DNA from: Gemmatimonadota bacterium
Lineage (GTDB): Bacteria > Gemmatimonadota > Gemmatimonadetes > Gemmatimonadales > Gemmatimonadaceae
Direction of reading: 5' to 3'
DNA: 64,000 bases
Assembly: GCA_026387915.1 (NCBI GenBank)
Contig: JAPLKS010000004.1
Location: 83,474-147,473, forward strand
Shown here: in pieces, positions 45,377 through 54,375 of the stretch
Layout of the letters: each line of letters begins with the position of its first letter
Numbering within the stretch: position 1 is the stretch's first letter
Position numbers and translations under genes: made by a program
Notes under the pieces: model-generated
The model's input: only the letters and a program-made list of their open reading frames with translations
Databases searched by the model: none
What the model was told of the DNA's origin: nothing

Positions 45377-46905
45377 GCGACCACTTCGATCCGCTCGATC
45401 TCGCCGTGATGGCGCATGCCGTCGCGATGATCGCCGAAGAGATGGGGACCGTGCTCGAGCGCGGCTCACTCTCGCCAAATATTCGCGAACGGCGCGACGC
45501 ATCGTCCGCGCTCTTTGATGCCGGTGGCCGGATGGTTGCCCAAGCGGCGCACATTCCCGTGCACCTCGGCGCCATGCCCGAGTCGGTGCGCGCCGTGCGC
45601 GCGCGCGATCCCGAGCCGGGCGACGTGTTCATTCTGAACGACCCGAATCACGGCGGCTCGCATCTCCCCGACCTCACGCTGGTTGAGGCCATCGCCCACG
45701 ACGGCGATGTGGTGGGCTACGCGGCCGTGCGTGCGCATCACGCCGATGTCGGCGGCATTAGCCCAGGCTCAATGCCGCAGGGCGCCACGGAGCTGGTGCA
45801 GGAAGGGCTCATTCTTCCGCCGACCCGTTTGGCACGCGGTGGCGAGACCGACCACGATATTCTCGCGCTGATTTTGGCGAACGTGCGCACCCCAGCGGAA
45901 CGGCGCGGCGATCTCGCGGCACAGCGCGGCGCGTGCGCGGCCGGTGCCGCGGGCTGGCGCGCCTTGCTTGCGCGCGAGGGCCCCGCACGGCTCGCCGCGG
46001 CTACCAGCGCATTGCTCGATTACGCCGAACGCCGCGCGCGCGCACGACTGCGCGAAATCGGCGACGTAATAGGGCAGGCCGAAGATCAACTGGAGGGCGA
46101 CGGGGCCAGCGACACGCCGGTTCCGCTCCGCGTGAAGATCACCATTCGCGACGGCGCGCTCTCGCTCGACTTTGCGGGAAGTTCACCACGGGTCCGAGGA
46201 AATGTGAACGCGCCGCTCGCTGTCACGCGATCGGCCGCGCTGTTCGTCCTGCGCTCCTTGCTCGAGGACGACGTTCCCACCAACGAAGGGATCGCGCGCG
46301 CGATTGGCATTGTCACGCCCGATGACTGCGTCCTCAACGCCAAGTGGCCGTCGGCGGTCGCGGCCGGGAACGTCGAGACCTCGCAACGCGTCACCGACCT
46401 GCTCTTTGCCGCACTCGACGACGCCGGTGTCGCCGTGCCCGCGCAGGGGCAGGGCACCATGAACAACATCACCTTTGGCGGCGCGGGGTGGACCTTCTAC
46501 GAAACACTCGGTGGTGGCCAAGGCGCGAGCGCCAAAGGTCCGGGACCGAGTGCGGTCCACGTGGGCATGAGCAATACGCGCAACACGCCCATCGAGTCGC
46601 TCGAGCGGAGCTATCCCATTGTGATTGATGAGTACGCGGTACGCCGTGGCTCCGGCGGGAATGGTGCGCACCGCGGCGGTGATGGCGTTGTACGTCGCTA
46701 TCACGTGCTGGAGCGATGCACGGTCACGTTGCTCACGGAGCGTCGCGCACGCGCGCCGCGCGGTGCACACGGCGGCAGTGACGGGCTTACCGGGCGCAAC
46801 CTGCTGAATGGCACGGCGCTACCGGCCAAGTGTCGCGTGGAGCTGCAGCCGGGCGATGTGGTCACCATCGAAACGCCTGGCGGCGGCGGCTGGGGCGCCG
46901 CCTAG
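45373..46905 (+). CDS. hyuB: Hydantoinase/oxoprolinase subunit B
   Basis: 510 residues. It has [56 protein letters not shown] and the C-terminal Gly-rich GGGGWGAA, the HyuB pattern. It is the partner of the upstream subunit in ATP-dependent opening of cyclic amides such as 5-oxoproline or N-carbamoyl precursors. ATG 45373 overlaps hyuA's stop. The gene ends 14 bases before the convergent HD-GYP gene and has no visible terminator of its own. Confidence 0.93.
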   Translation: MSDHFDPLDLAVMAHAVAMIAEEMGTVLERGSLSPNIRERRDASSALFDAGGRMVAQAAHIPVHLGAMPESVRAVRARDPEPGDVFILNDPNHGGSHLPDLTLVEAIAHDGDVVGYAAVRAHHADVGGISPGSMPQGATELVQEGLILPPTRLARGGETDHDILALILANVRTPAERRGDLAAQRGACAAGAAGWRALLAREGPARLAAATSALLDYAERRARARLREIGDVIGQAEDQLEGDGASDTPVPLRVKITIRDGALSLDFAGSSPRVRGNVNAPLAVTRSAALFVLRSLLEDDVPTNEGIARAIGIVTPDDCVLNAKWPSAVAAGNVETSQRVTDLLFAALDDAGVAVPAQGQGTMNNITFGGAGWTFYETLGGGQGASAKGPGPSAVHVGMSNTRNTPIESLERSYPIVIDEYAVRRGSGGNGAHRGGDGVVRRYHVLERCTVTLLTERRARAPRGAHGGSDGLTGRNLLNGTALPAKCRVELQPGDVVTIETPGGGGWGAA

Positions 46906-46918
46906 AATCGGCGTCGGT

Positions 46919-48901
46919 TCAGCGTCCCCGCGAGACAATCACGGCGTCGCTTCGCACCGCATCAAACACCCGCGCCTCAACAAAGGCTGTCAGTAGCGCG
47001 CTGTCGAGTGCGCCGTCGCGAGCCTCGTCGCGCAAAATGTCCAGCGCCCGCTCCACCGGCACCGCGCGCTTGTACGGCCGGTCCGTGGCGGTCAGCGCGT
47101 CGTAGATGTCCGCAATGGTCATCATACGCGTTTGCACCGGAATCTCGGCTGCGGCGACCTGCCGTGGGTAGCCGCTGCCATCGAGCTTTTCGTGATGCCC
47201 GTGTGCGATGGCCGGGATTCCCTTGAGCGCGCGCGTCCACGGAATCTGTTCCAAGAACCGAAAGGTATGCGACACGTGCGACTCAATCTCGCGCCGCTCC
47301 CGCTCGTCGAGATTTCCTTTATTGATCATCAGGTAGCGCAGTTCCTCGTTGGAGAGCAGCGGCTTCTCGACGCCGTCGAAGTCCACGAAGGTGCGGGCAT
47401 TGATTTCCTCGAGTTCCTCGAACGTCCCTTCGGGAAGAATCGTCGGCTCGTTGGTGCGCACCACCGCGTCGAGAAAATGTTGGAGCCGCTCCCGTTCGGC
47501 GCGACGCACCTGCTCCAGATGCGCGAGCGCATCGGAATACCGCGCCTCCCCATGCGCCAGCAAATACTCGGCGCGCTCCCGTTCGTAGTGGAGGTCGGCG
47601 CGTTGCAGTAGGTACTGAAAGCGATGTTTGATGATAGCGAGGTCGCCGGGGTACAGTTTCTTCTGCTTCACGAGCACCTGCTCGCGGACCCCCACCTTGC
47701 CAAAGTCATGCAGCAGCGACGCATACCGAAGTTCGCGCAACTGGTCGCGATCAAATCGAGTGGCGGCATACGCGCCATCTCCCACGCGGTCCACCGCTTC
47801 GGCCAGCCCGCAGGTCAGCGTGGCCACGCGTGCACTGTGACCACTCGTGGTGGGATCGCGCGATTCAATCGCCGTGACCGAGGCCGTCACAAATCCCTCG
47901 AAGAGTCGTTCAATTTCCTCGTACAAACGGCTGTTCTCAATCGCCACGGCGGCCTGCGACGCGAGCGCACTCACCAAGTCCACCGCGCGCCGGCCAAACG
48001 GGAGCACCTCAGCGTCGACGTCCGCAGGAGTCGCGAGGCGCACGTCCGCGTGCCGCTTGCGATTGATCAATTGCAGGACGCCAATCACCTCGTCTGCGTG
48101 CGTGCGCATCGGAATCACGAGCATCGACTTGGTGCGATACCCAAGCGCGTCGTCGAATGACCGATTGAATGCGTACGGCACACCCGCAGGCGGCGCGTAC
48201 ACGTCGGCAAGCACAATCGGCTCACCAGTGGATGCCGCATAGCCCGCCACCGAGTGGTGGTCGAGTGCCATCTCCGATTCGTGAAAGGGAATCGACGGCA
48301 GCGTAAAGTTCTGCGTCAGCTTGAACTGCAGAAGAGCTGGCCCTCGTTCCGGACGCCGCACCAGATAGAGCGAGGCCGCATCCGCCGAGGCCAGTCGACG
48401 CGCCTGGCTGAGAATCATGCCGAGCAGTGTGAGGAGGTCGCGTTCGGTGGAGAGCGCGACGCCCACCCGCGTGAGTTCCTGCAGATCCGCCGCGCTCCGC
48501 TCTTCGCGACGTCGTGCGCGGCGCGCCATCGCCATCGCCATCGCCTGACGAAACGCCCCTTGAAGCACCGTGCGCATAACGGCGTCGCCGGCATCAGCGG
48601 CGACGAACCCCGAGAGGATCGACGCCGGAATGCTCGGTGCCGGTTCGGTGGTTCCGGGTTCACCGACCGCCACGATCGCCGCCACGTCTGCTATCCGCTC
48701 CAGTCCATGCTCGTGGCCGTGCACGCTTTCGCACAGCGACTCGTCGAGCAGGATGACCGTCGGTCGATCTACCGCCAGCGACGCCGGCTCCGGAAGACGG
48801 GGCACGCGCTGCAGCTCAACGTCGCCAGGGACCCGTTTGGCGAGAAAGGCGTCGAGCCCAGGGAGCGCGCGCCCCACCGGCGCGAAGACGAGCGGTTTCA
48901 C
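46919..48901 (-). CDS. GAF plus HD-GYP-type phosphodiesterase with long insert
   Basis: 660 residues. The N-terminal 130 residues are receiver-like but lack an obvious phospho-acceptor pattern. A GAF domain follows (about 145-310). An HD-GYP domain comes last, with SGHSARVATL, LLHDFGKVG (near 399) and HGHHEKLDGSGYP (near 569). The HD and GYP parts are about 170 residues apart where 60-70 is normal; the insert is charged and helical. HD-GYP enzymes break cyclic di-GMP, and all main metal ligands appear kept. It converges on hyuB and lies 15 bases after the CsgG-like gene on the same strand. Confidence 0.88.
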   Translation of the reverse strand: MKPLVFAPVGRALPGLDAFLAKRVPGDVELQRVPRLPEPASLAVDRPTVILLDESLCESVHGHEHGLERIADVAAIVAVGEPGTTEPAPSIPASILSGFVAADAGDAVMRTVLQGAFRQAMAMAMARRARRREERSAADLQELTRVGVALSTERDLLTLLGMILSQARRLASADAASLYLVRRPERGPALLQFKLTQNFTLPSIPFHESEMALDHHSVAGYAASTGEPIVLADVYAPPAGVPYAFNRSFDDALGYRTKSMLVIPMRTHADEVIGVLQLINRKRHADVRLATPADVDAEVLPFGRRAVDLVSALASQAAVAIENSRLYEEIERLFEGFVTASVTAIESRDPTTSGHSARVATLTCGLAEAVDRVGDGAYAATRFDRDQLRELRYASLLHDFGKVGVREQVLVKQKKLYPGDLAIIKHRFQYLLQRADLHYERERAEYLLAHGEARYSDALAHLEQVRRAERERLQHFLDAVVRTNEPTILPEGTFEELEEINARTFVDFDGVEKPLLSNEELRYLMINKGNLDERERREIESHVSHTFRFLEQIPWTRALKGIPAIAHGHHEKLDGSGYPRQVAAAEIPVQTRMMTIADIYDALTATDRPYKRAVPVERALDILRDEARDGALDSALLTAFVEARVFDAVRSDAVIVSRGR

Positions 48902-48916
48902 GAGTGCCCTCGTGAA

Positions 48917-49636
48917 TCAGGGCGTTTCGCCGAGCTTCGCGAGTTCCTTCTTGGAGGGCTCGTGATCCGGAAACTCCTTGAGGGTCTGCCGGAACAACGT
49001 GATGGCTTCGCCTTTCTTTTTGGCATCGGCCGCGGCAATCGCGCGCGAGTAAAGCATCACGGCCTGAAACGACATCTTCTTGGCTGCCTGTTCGCGTTCG
49101 GCGCTGGCCTGCTTGGCAAGCTCGGGTAATTTCATACCGGCGTTCAGCTTGCCGGCCACTTTGGTGACGAGCGCCATAAAGTTATCGGTCTTGTCCTGAT
49201 CCACCGTTTGAAATTCAATTTCGCCCGTCTCCGCATTGAAGACGCGGGAGGTGAGTTTCATCGTGCCCTTGGGGTCGGTGATGAACGAGCCCGTCACCAT
49301 GTGGTGCACGCCGAGCAGCTTGCCCAACTTCACGACGGTGGCCGCGTCCACGCGTCCGTCGCGCGACAAATTCTGTTCGGCAATCGCCTGCCCGAGGTTT
49401 TCGCGTTCGGTCAGCCGAATGCTCGTGTTCGCCGAGAGTTCCACGCTCATCAAATCTGCAATGCCCTTAGTGAGCGGCTCGAGTTCGGCGTTCGCCTTGC
49501 CAATCGCGGCATTGGTGTACGGAATTACGGCGACCGTCGCCTTGGACTGTGCCGCAAGCGGGGCGCTCACGCAGGGGGCGCTCGTAAGCGCGAACAGAGA
49601 CAGCACGGTTGCAGCAGTAAACACGGGCAACTTCAT
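48917..49636 (-). CDS. Exported CsgG/LpoB-like protein
   Basis: 239 residues. A signal peptide (LPVFTAATVLSLFALTSAP) is followed by a CsgG-like domain: VAVIPYTNAAIGKANAELEP, SIRLTERENLGQAIAEQNLS and LGVHHMVTGSFI. These match the nucleotide-like fold shared by CsgG, LpoB and TolB N-domains. The last 60 residues form a helical pair resembling a TPR. Such proteins sit at the outer membrane in secretion or wall-synthesis control. A good ribosome site (TTGGAGG) precedes ATG 49636. The HD-GYP gene follows on the same strand, perhaps in one transcript. Confidence 0.75.
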   Translation of the reverse strand: MKLPVFTAATVLSLFALTSAPCVSAPLAAQSKATVAVIPYTNAAIGKANAELEPLTKGIADLMSVELSANTSIRLTERENLGQAIAEQNLSRDGRVDAATVVKLGKLLGVHHMVTGSFITDPKGTMKLTSRVFNAETGEIEFQTVDQDKTDNFMALVTKVAGKLNAGMKLPELAKQASAEREQAAKKMSFQAVMLYSRAIAAADAKKKGEAITLFRQTLKEFPDHEPSKKELAKLGETP

Positions 49637-49682
49637 CGAACCTCCAAGGTTCAGTCAGGTAGAGCGAGAGTGGACGGTGCCA

Positions 49683-50555
49683 CTACACGTCGAGTGTCAG
49701 TCCTTCGGCCGCGGCCAGCACGCGAAGTGCTCCGCCGCGTTCCTGCACCAGCGCGCGGCACTCAGTGACGCGACGGTCCAGCTCGTCGTCGGTGCGACGC
49801 GGTTCATGGTGAAATAGTACCAGCGAGCCTACCGCAGCGTCGAGCGCGAGTTGCACGCCGTCACGGTAGGTAGAGTGCCCCCATCCACGGCGCTGTTCGT
49901 ACTCTTCCGTGGTGTAGGTCGTGTCGTGCACCAATACAGTGGCGCCGCGCACGAACTCCACTAACCGGTCGCGCCAGCCATTCGGCGGACCATAGCGTTC
50001 GGCGTCGCCCAACTCGTTGTCGGAGATATACACGAGCGACTGCTCCGTGCCCGTCGCGGTAAAGCGATAGGCCAGCGCGCCCCCGGGGTGATGGACGTCA
50101 AAGGCGCGCACCTCATACCCGTTTCCGACGCAGCGCTCACCCTCCGCGATGTGCCGAAAATCAATCGTCGCGTCCAATTGCTCAAACGTGACCGGAAACA
50201 CCACCGGCGACATTTGATCGCGCACCACGCGGTCGATGCTGGTTTCCAGCGACTTCGACCCCCAGATGGTGAAGTGATTGCCGCGCTGAAAGATTGGCGA
50301 GAAAAAGGGAATTCCCTGAATGTGGTCCCAGTGCGCGTGCGTCAGAAAAATGTCGCCCGTGATCGGGGCACCACTCGCGCGCTCGATGAGCGAGTGGCCG
50401 AGTTCGCGAATACCGGTGCCGGCGTCGAGAATCACCATCCACCCGTCCGCGGTGCGGAGTTCCACACACGGGGTGTTTCCGCCGTAGCGCACGGTACTGC
50501 CGCCGGGCGACGGAATAGAACCCCGCGTTCCCCAGAAGGTGAGCTGTAAAGTCAT
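49683..50555 (-). CDS. Metallo-beta-lactamase-fold hydrolase
   Basis: 290 residues. FWGTRGSIPSPG and YGGNTPCVEL open the fold. The metal motif THAHWDHIQGIPFF (HxHxDH) is intact, with further ligands in VHHPGGALAYR, YISDNELGD and LVLFHHEP. This subgroup includes phosphodiesterase and phosphonate-pathway enzymes; acting on a cyclic nucleotide is possible but not shown. ATG 50555 is chosen at the start of homology; the frame is open to 50576. A CRP-like operator lies 75 bases upstream, beside the crp-family gene. Confidence 0.85.
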   Translation of the reverse strand: MTLQLTFWGTRGSIPSPGGSTVRYGGNTPCVELRTADGWMVILDAGTGIRELGHSLIERASGAPITGDIFLTHAHWDHIQGIPFFSPIFQRGNHFTIWGSKSLETSIDRVVRDQMSPVVFPVTFEQLDATIDFRHIAEGERCVGNGYEVRAFDVHHPGGALAYRFTATGTEQSLVYISDNELGDAERYGPPNGWRDRLVEFVRGATVLVHDTTYTTEEYEQRRGWGHSTYRDGVQLALDAAVGSLVLFHHEPRRTDDELDRRVTECRALVQERGGALRVLAAAEGLTLDV

Positions 50556-50628
50556 CGTGCGCGTCTCGGCATACACGACGATACCGCCGCGGCGTGCCGC
50601 AGCGAAAGACGACCGGTCACGACGCGAG

Positions 50629-50644
50629 AGTGACGCACGTCACA
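50629..50644. promoter_or_regulatory. CRP-like operator between the Crp-family and hydrolase genes
   Basis: The sequence AGTGACGCACGTCACA fits TGTGA-N6-TCACA in nine of ten defined bases and is symmetrical around its centre. It lies seven bases past the stop of the Crp-family gene and upstream of the leftward hydrolase gene, in the range where CRP activates from about -65. Confidence 0.55.
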
Positions 50645-50650
50645 CCGCGC

Positions 50651-51325
50651 CTAGACGCGCTGCTGCGAACGCTGTTCCAGCGCCGCGCGGTTCGTGACGC
50701 GAATGTGCCGGCGCTCGGTGGTAACCCACCCCAGCTCCTGAAAGTCGCGCATGGCGCGTGACACCGTTTCGCGGCTCGCGCCGATCACGTGCGCGATGGT
50801 TTGGTGCGTGAGGCGCTTGGCGATCAGCTCGCTGCCGCCGTCATTGACCGCGTCCAGTAACATGCGGGCAATGCGCCCGGGCACGTCGAGCAATACCAGT
50901 GTTCCAATTTTGATATCGGCGCGGCGCAGCCGGCGCGACAGCTCCAGCATCAGCGCCCAGGCGACACTCGGATTGGCTTCCACGCGACGTCGAAAATCTT
51001 CGCGACGCAGCACCAGCAACTCCGCGTCCTCCATCGCAATCACATGCGCCGAGCGTGGCTGATCGTCAATCAGCGACAGTTCGCCAAAGTGCTCGCCTTC
51101 ACTCAGGAGGCCGAGAATCACTTCGCGGCCGTCCTCCGCCACCAGCACCACCTTCACGCGTCCGCGGCGGACGATGAACAGCGAATCGCCCGGATCATCC
51201 TCAAAGAGAATCACACTCCCGCGCGGGTACGACTTCTCCCGCAACGCGTCGGCGAATTTCGCGACTTCGTCGGCGGGGAGCGATTTGAAGAGCGGAACCG
51301 TGGCGAGAAAATCAGCGACGTGCAT
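50651..51325 (-). CDS. Crp/Fnr-family transcription regulator
   Basis: 224 residues. The cyclic-nucleotide-binding barrel keeps the phosphate cassette GEHFGELSLIDDQPRSAHV (Glu, Arg and Ser in CRP positions). A long dimer helix and a DNA-binding domain with recognition helix ASRETVSRAMRDF follow. R-E-T-x-x-R is the CRP set that reads GTGA. No N-terminal Cys cluster, so it is not an FNR-type oxygen sensor. cAMP or cGMP as ligand is likely. A good promoter lies just upstream and a matching operator just downstream. Confidence 0.92.
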   Translation of the reverse strand: MHVADFLATVPLFKSLPADEVAKFADALREKSYPRGSVILFEDDPGDSLFIVRRGRVKVVLVAEDGREVILGLLSEGEHFGELSLIDDQPRSAHVIAMEDAELLVLRREDFRRRVEANPSVAWALMLELSRRLRRADIKIGTLVLLDVPGRIARMLLDAVNDGGSELIAKRLTHQTIAHVIGASRETVSRAMRDFQELGWVTTERRHIRVTNRAALEQRSQQRV

Positions 51326-51363
51326 AGCGGAGATCGGGACGGGGGAGTTCGCGCGCTCTGGCG

Positions 51364-51392
51364 AAGTTAGGCGCTCGCCAGAGGTGGGTCAA
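51364..51392 (-). promoter_or_regulatory. Promoter of the Crp-family gene
   Basis: On the minus strand TTGACC (51387-51392) and TAACTT (51364-51369) have a 17-base spacer. Transcription would start about 30 bases before the ATG at 51325. A 9-bp inverted repeat (51356-51364 with 51375-51383) overlaps the -10 and spacer, and could be an operator or a hairpin ending the upstream transcript. Confidence 0.65.
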
Positions 51393-51413
51393 ACCGCCGA
51401 GGCGTATTCGGCG

Positions 51414-52286
51414 TCAAAACTTGAGAGCAAAGCCCACCCACGGTATGCCCGGGAAGATGCCAGACTCGCCCTTGCCCACAAAGTTCAAGAATCCAAGGTC
51501 GGTGGAGAGACGGTCCCCCACAAAGCGAATGCCATACATCGGCAGCACATAGCCTCCACCGCTTCCGGTAAAGAAATAATTCTCGGTCATGAGCATCACG
51601 CGGCGCGACACGCGCTTGGTGCCCCCGAGCATCAGCGTGGCGTCTCCGCCAATCTTTCCCTGCGAGTACGCCCAGCCGAGGCCGTAGGTGAGCGCGTCGT
51701 CGGCATCGCCATTGGTGGCCGTGACATACAGCAAGCCGGCGCTACCGTTGGTATGCCCGGCAAAGCCCACCAACGCGCCAGCCGCCACGTTGAATCGCTC
51801 CCCTTTGACGAGCGACAGCTTCGGCGTGAGATAAAACACGTTGTTACTGAAGTCACTCGACGGAAACACCGACATCCCGCCACCGAGCATCACGCGATCG
51901 GTCACGCCGTACGACCCGTTCACGAAGAACAGATAGAAGTCAGAGAAATAGCCGTCGCCGGCGTCGAGCATGCGCGCCGTCGGCCCAAAAAACAGCCGCG
52001 TGTCGTGCGGATTGGGGGCCCAGTACTCGCCATCGTGGACATCGGACGCCCGCACATTGCGGCGCTCGCGGATGGCCGCTTTGGCGAAGGTGAGACGACC
52101 GCCGCCCGTCACCACCCAGAGGCTCTCCGCTGACTCGCGCGCGAGCGTTCCGACCACGGTTGAGCCGTCGCGGATGCGCAGGAACACCGTCGAGTCGCGA
52201 GGAGCGGCGGCCGCTGTGCTCTGGGCGGCCAGCGGGGGCGCAACCAGTGCGCCGAGCAGCATCCCGAATCCAAGAATCGTGCGCAT
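51414..52286 (-). CDS. Exported protein, probable outer-membrane beta-barrel
   Basis: 290 residues. A signal peptide ([14 protein letters not shown]) is followed by a short beta domain ([15 protein letters not shown], typical of small membrane-bound sensor strands). About 200 residues of alternating amphipathic strands then end in an aromatic residue (WVGFALKF), as outer-membrane barrels do. No specific family is recognised. ATG 52286 is chosen from the signal peptide; the frame is open upstream. It reads toward the Crp-family gene but is separated from it by a promoter. Confidence 0.7.
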   Translation of the reverse strand: MRTILGFGMLLGALVAPPLAAQSTAAAAPRDSTVFLRIRDGSTVVGTLARESAESLWVVTGGGRLTFAKAAIRERRNVRASDVHDGEYWAPNPHDTRLFFGPTARMLDAGDGYFSDFYLFFVNGSYGVTDRVMLGGGMSVFPSSDFSNNVFYLTPKLSLVKGERFNVAAGALVGFAGHTNGSAGLLYVTATNGDADDALTYGLGWAYSQGKIGGDATLMLGGTKRVSRRVMLMTENYFFTGSGGGYVLPMYGIRFVGDRLSTDLGFLNFVGKGESGIFPGIPWVGFALKF

Positions 52287-52501
52287 GCTCACCTCCGTGC
52301 GAGAGAAATGCGTGCGTGCGATAGTGCCTCGTGCATCATACCACCGAGATTCGCCAAAACCGACAGTTGGTAACCCAAATCCGGCCAGCCCGTCGCGGGC
52401 GTCGCACACCCGTCGCAGAAAGGCGCGCCGCCCCCTTGAACGACGGACGGTGCAGGGCACAAGTTTCCAGTCGTTCGCCCCCCTTCAACCCACCGAGCCC
52501 A
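52287..52501. other. Divergent intergenic region
   Basis: About 215 bases between the leftward barrel gene and the rightward DUF1569-like gene. It must hold both promoters, but I see no clear -35/-10 pair and no RNA gene. GC-rich without notable repeats. Confidence 0.5.
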
Positions 52502-52939
52502 ATGAGCCTGCATACCCCCGGCGCGCGCGATGCGTTCATCGCGCGCGTGCAATCTGTAAGCGCCTCAAGCCCGCGGCACTGGGGCAAGATGTCGCCCGAC
52601 CAGATGCTCTGGCACGTCAATCGCGGACTCTCCGGAAGTCTGGGACTCGAAGCCGCCACCCCGTTCAAGATTCCAATCCCGCAGTGGCTTATGCGCCCCA
52701 TTGCGCTCTACCTGCCCTGGCCCAAGAGCTCACCCACGGCGCCGCAGTTCGTCGCCGCTGGCACCTACGATCTCGCGCACGAGAAAACGGTGCTCGTGGG
52801 GCTCATTCAGGCCGTGGCTGCCAAGCCGCTCGACAGCGAGTGGGGAGACCACCCCGCCTTCGGCCGGATGAGCGGCCGGCAGTTCAGCCGGCTGAACGCG
52901 CTCCACTTGGACCATCATCTACGGCAGTTTGGCGCGTAA
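52502..52939 (+). CDS. DinB-superfamily (DUF1569-like) protein
   Basis: 145 residues, a four-helix-bundle pattern. [17 protein letters not shown] and [15 protein letters not shown] carry the His residues that bind a divalent metal in this superfamily, and the family is usually 140-170 residues. DinB-like proteins include thiol-dependent transferases; the function of this group is unknown. ATG 52502 is chosen because homology begins there; the frame is open to 52331 without meaning. Confidence 0.8.
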   Translation: MSLHTPGARDAFIARVQSVSASSPRHWGKMSPDQMLWHVNRGLSGSLGLEAATPFKIPIPQWLMRPIALYLPWPKSSPTAPQFVAAGTYDLAHEKTVLVGLIQAVAAKPLDSEWGDHPAFGRMSGRQFSRLNALHLDHHLRQFGA

Positions 52940-52989
52940 CGCTAAGTGGCGGTGCGATTTACCCTATTTCAACGAGTTGGCGCAGGCAC

Positions 52990-53018
52990 TTGAGTCTGGG
53001 GTGTCGCCTCGCTATTAT
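52990..53018 (+). promoter_or_regulatory. Promoter of the rpmE-prfA-prmC group
   Basis: TTGAGT (52990-52995) and TATTAT (53013-53018) with a 17-base spacer are close to the sigma-70 consensus. Transcription would start near 53025, giving a leader of about 34 bases that contains the strong GGAGGAGG ribosome site of rpmE. Confidence 0.7.
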
Positions 53019-53058
53019 TCAAGGCTCGCCCAGAAATCAGCCGGAGGAGGATCCGACG

Positions 53059-53265
53059 ATGAAGCCAGAAATCCATCCCGTGTACGCAACCGCCAAGGTT
53101 ATTTGCGCGTGCGGAAACACGTTCCAGACCCGTTCGACTCAGTCCGAGATCCATCTCGATATCTGTGCCGCGTGCCACCCGTTCTACACGGGCAAGCAGA
53201 AGATGATCGACACCGCTGGTCGTGTTGAGCGCTTCCGCCAGAAGTACGCCAAGGCCGGCGCCTGA
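53059..53265 (+). CDS. rpmE: 50S ribosomal protein L31, zinc-binding form
   Basis: 68 residues. The C+ type of L31 is recognised by VICACGNTF (C-x-C) and [14 protein letters not shown] (C-x-x-C), the four Cys that bind zinc. GGAGGAGG stands before ATG 53059. The C- paralogue, used under zinc shortage, is not in this window. Its stop codon overlaps the inferred CTG start of prfA (CTGA), so the two would be coupled. Confidence 0.95.
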   Translation: MKPEIHPVYATAKVICACGNTFQTRSTQSEIHLDICAACHPFYTGKQKMIDTAGRVERFRQKYAKAGA

Positions 53266-54332
53266 GTCTACGCAGTCTCCTCGCCGAAGCGCTCGAGCGC
53301 TCGGCGACCGTCGAACGAGAGCTTCTCGACCCCAAAACACTGCGGGACGCGAAGCTCTTGGCGTCTCTGGGGCGTGAGCGCCAGCGGCTCGATCAGGTCG
53401 TTGAGCGCGCCGCGCGTTTGGCAAAATGCGACGGTGAGCTCGTCGAGACGCGCGAGCTCGCCGACAGCGGCGACCCCGACATGGCCGCCGAAGCGCAGCA
53501 AGAGATCGAGCGGTTGCAAACGGAAATCCTGCTGATCGAGGAACAGCTCAAGCCGCTCCTCCTTCCGCACGATCCGCTCAACGACCGCAACGCGATCGTC
53601 GAAATCCGCGCTGGCACCGGCGGAGACGAAGCCGCTCTCTTCGCGGCCGATCTGTACCGCATGTACACGCGCTATCTCGAAAAACGCCGCTGGAAAGTGG
53701 AGATGCTCTCGTACTCCGAGGGCACGCTCGACGGCGTAAAGGAAGCCATCTTCAAAGTGCAGGGTCCGGGCGCATTCGGTGACCTGCGCGGCGAGAGCGG
53801 CGTGCATCGCGTGCAACGCGTGCCCGCGACCGAAGCCGCCGGGCGCATTCACACCTCCGCCGCCACGGTGGCGGTGCTCCCCGAAGCCGAAGAACTCGAT
53901 CTCAAAATCGAAGCGAAGGATCTTCGCATCGATGTGTTCCGCTCCAGCGGCCCTGGCGGCCAGAGCGTGAATACCACCGACTCTGCGGTGCGCATAACGC
54001 ACCTTCCCACTGGGCTTGTGGTGAGCCAGCAGGATCAGAAGAGTCAGTTGCAAAACAAGCTGAAGGGCATGGACGTGCTCCGCGCCCGCCTGCTCGACAT
54101 GAGAGTCGCCGAGCAAGAAGCCGAGCGGTCCAAGCTGCGCCGCTCGCAGGTCAGCACCGGCGACCGTTCGGCCAAGATTCGCACGTATAACTATCCGCAG
54201 AACCGCGTCACCGATCACCGCATCAACTACACCACGCACGATCTCACCGGCGTGCTGGATGGTGATCTGGGGCAGTTGGTCGAGGCGCTGAAGTTGGCGG
54301 AGATGGAAGAGCGTCTGGCGGGCGATAGTTGA
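53262..54332 (+). CDS. prfA: Peptide chain release factor 1, probable CTG start
   Basis: 356 residues if translation begins at CTG 53262. The stop-codon motif PAT is at 188-190 and the GGQ motif ([14 protein letters not shown]) at 232-234, which nearly equals E. coli RF1 numbering. The first ATG, GTG or TTG in frame is TTG 53358, which would remove 32 residues of domain 1 that look genuine ([19 protein letters not shown]). A stop at 53226 rules out a longer start. RF1 releases peptides at UAA and UAG in the ribosomal A site. The CTG overlaps rpmE's stop. prmC, which methylates the GGQ glutamine, follows. Confidence 0.9.
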   Translation: MSLRSLLAEALERSATVERELLDPKTLRDAKLLASLGRERQRLDQVVERAARLAKCDGELVETRELADSGDPDMAAEAQQEIERLQTEILLIEEQLKPLLLPHDPLNDRNAIVEIRAGTGGDEAALFAADLYRMYTRYLEKRRWKVEMLSYSEGTLDGVKEAIFKVQGPGAFGDLRGESGVHRVQRVPATEAAGRIHTSAATVAVLPEAEELDLKIEAKDLRIDVFRSSGPGGQSVNTTDSAVRITHLPTGLVVSQQDQKSQLQNKLKGMDVLRARLLDMRVAEQEAERSKLRRSQVSTGDRSAKIRTYNYPQNRVTDHRINYTTHDLTGVLDGDLGQLVEALKLAEMEERLAGDS

Positions 54333-54375
54333 ACCACAGCAGGTCAGGCGCCGTACCTCGAACCTTAGGGCCCGC

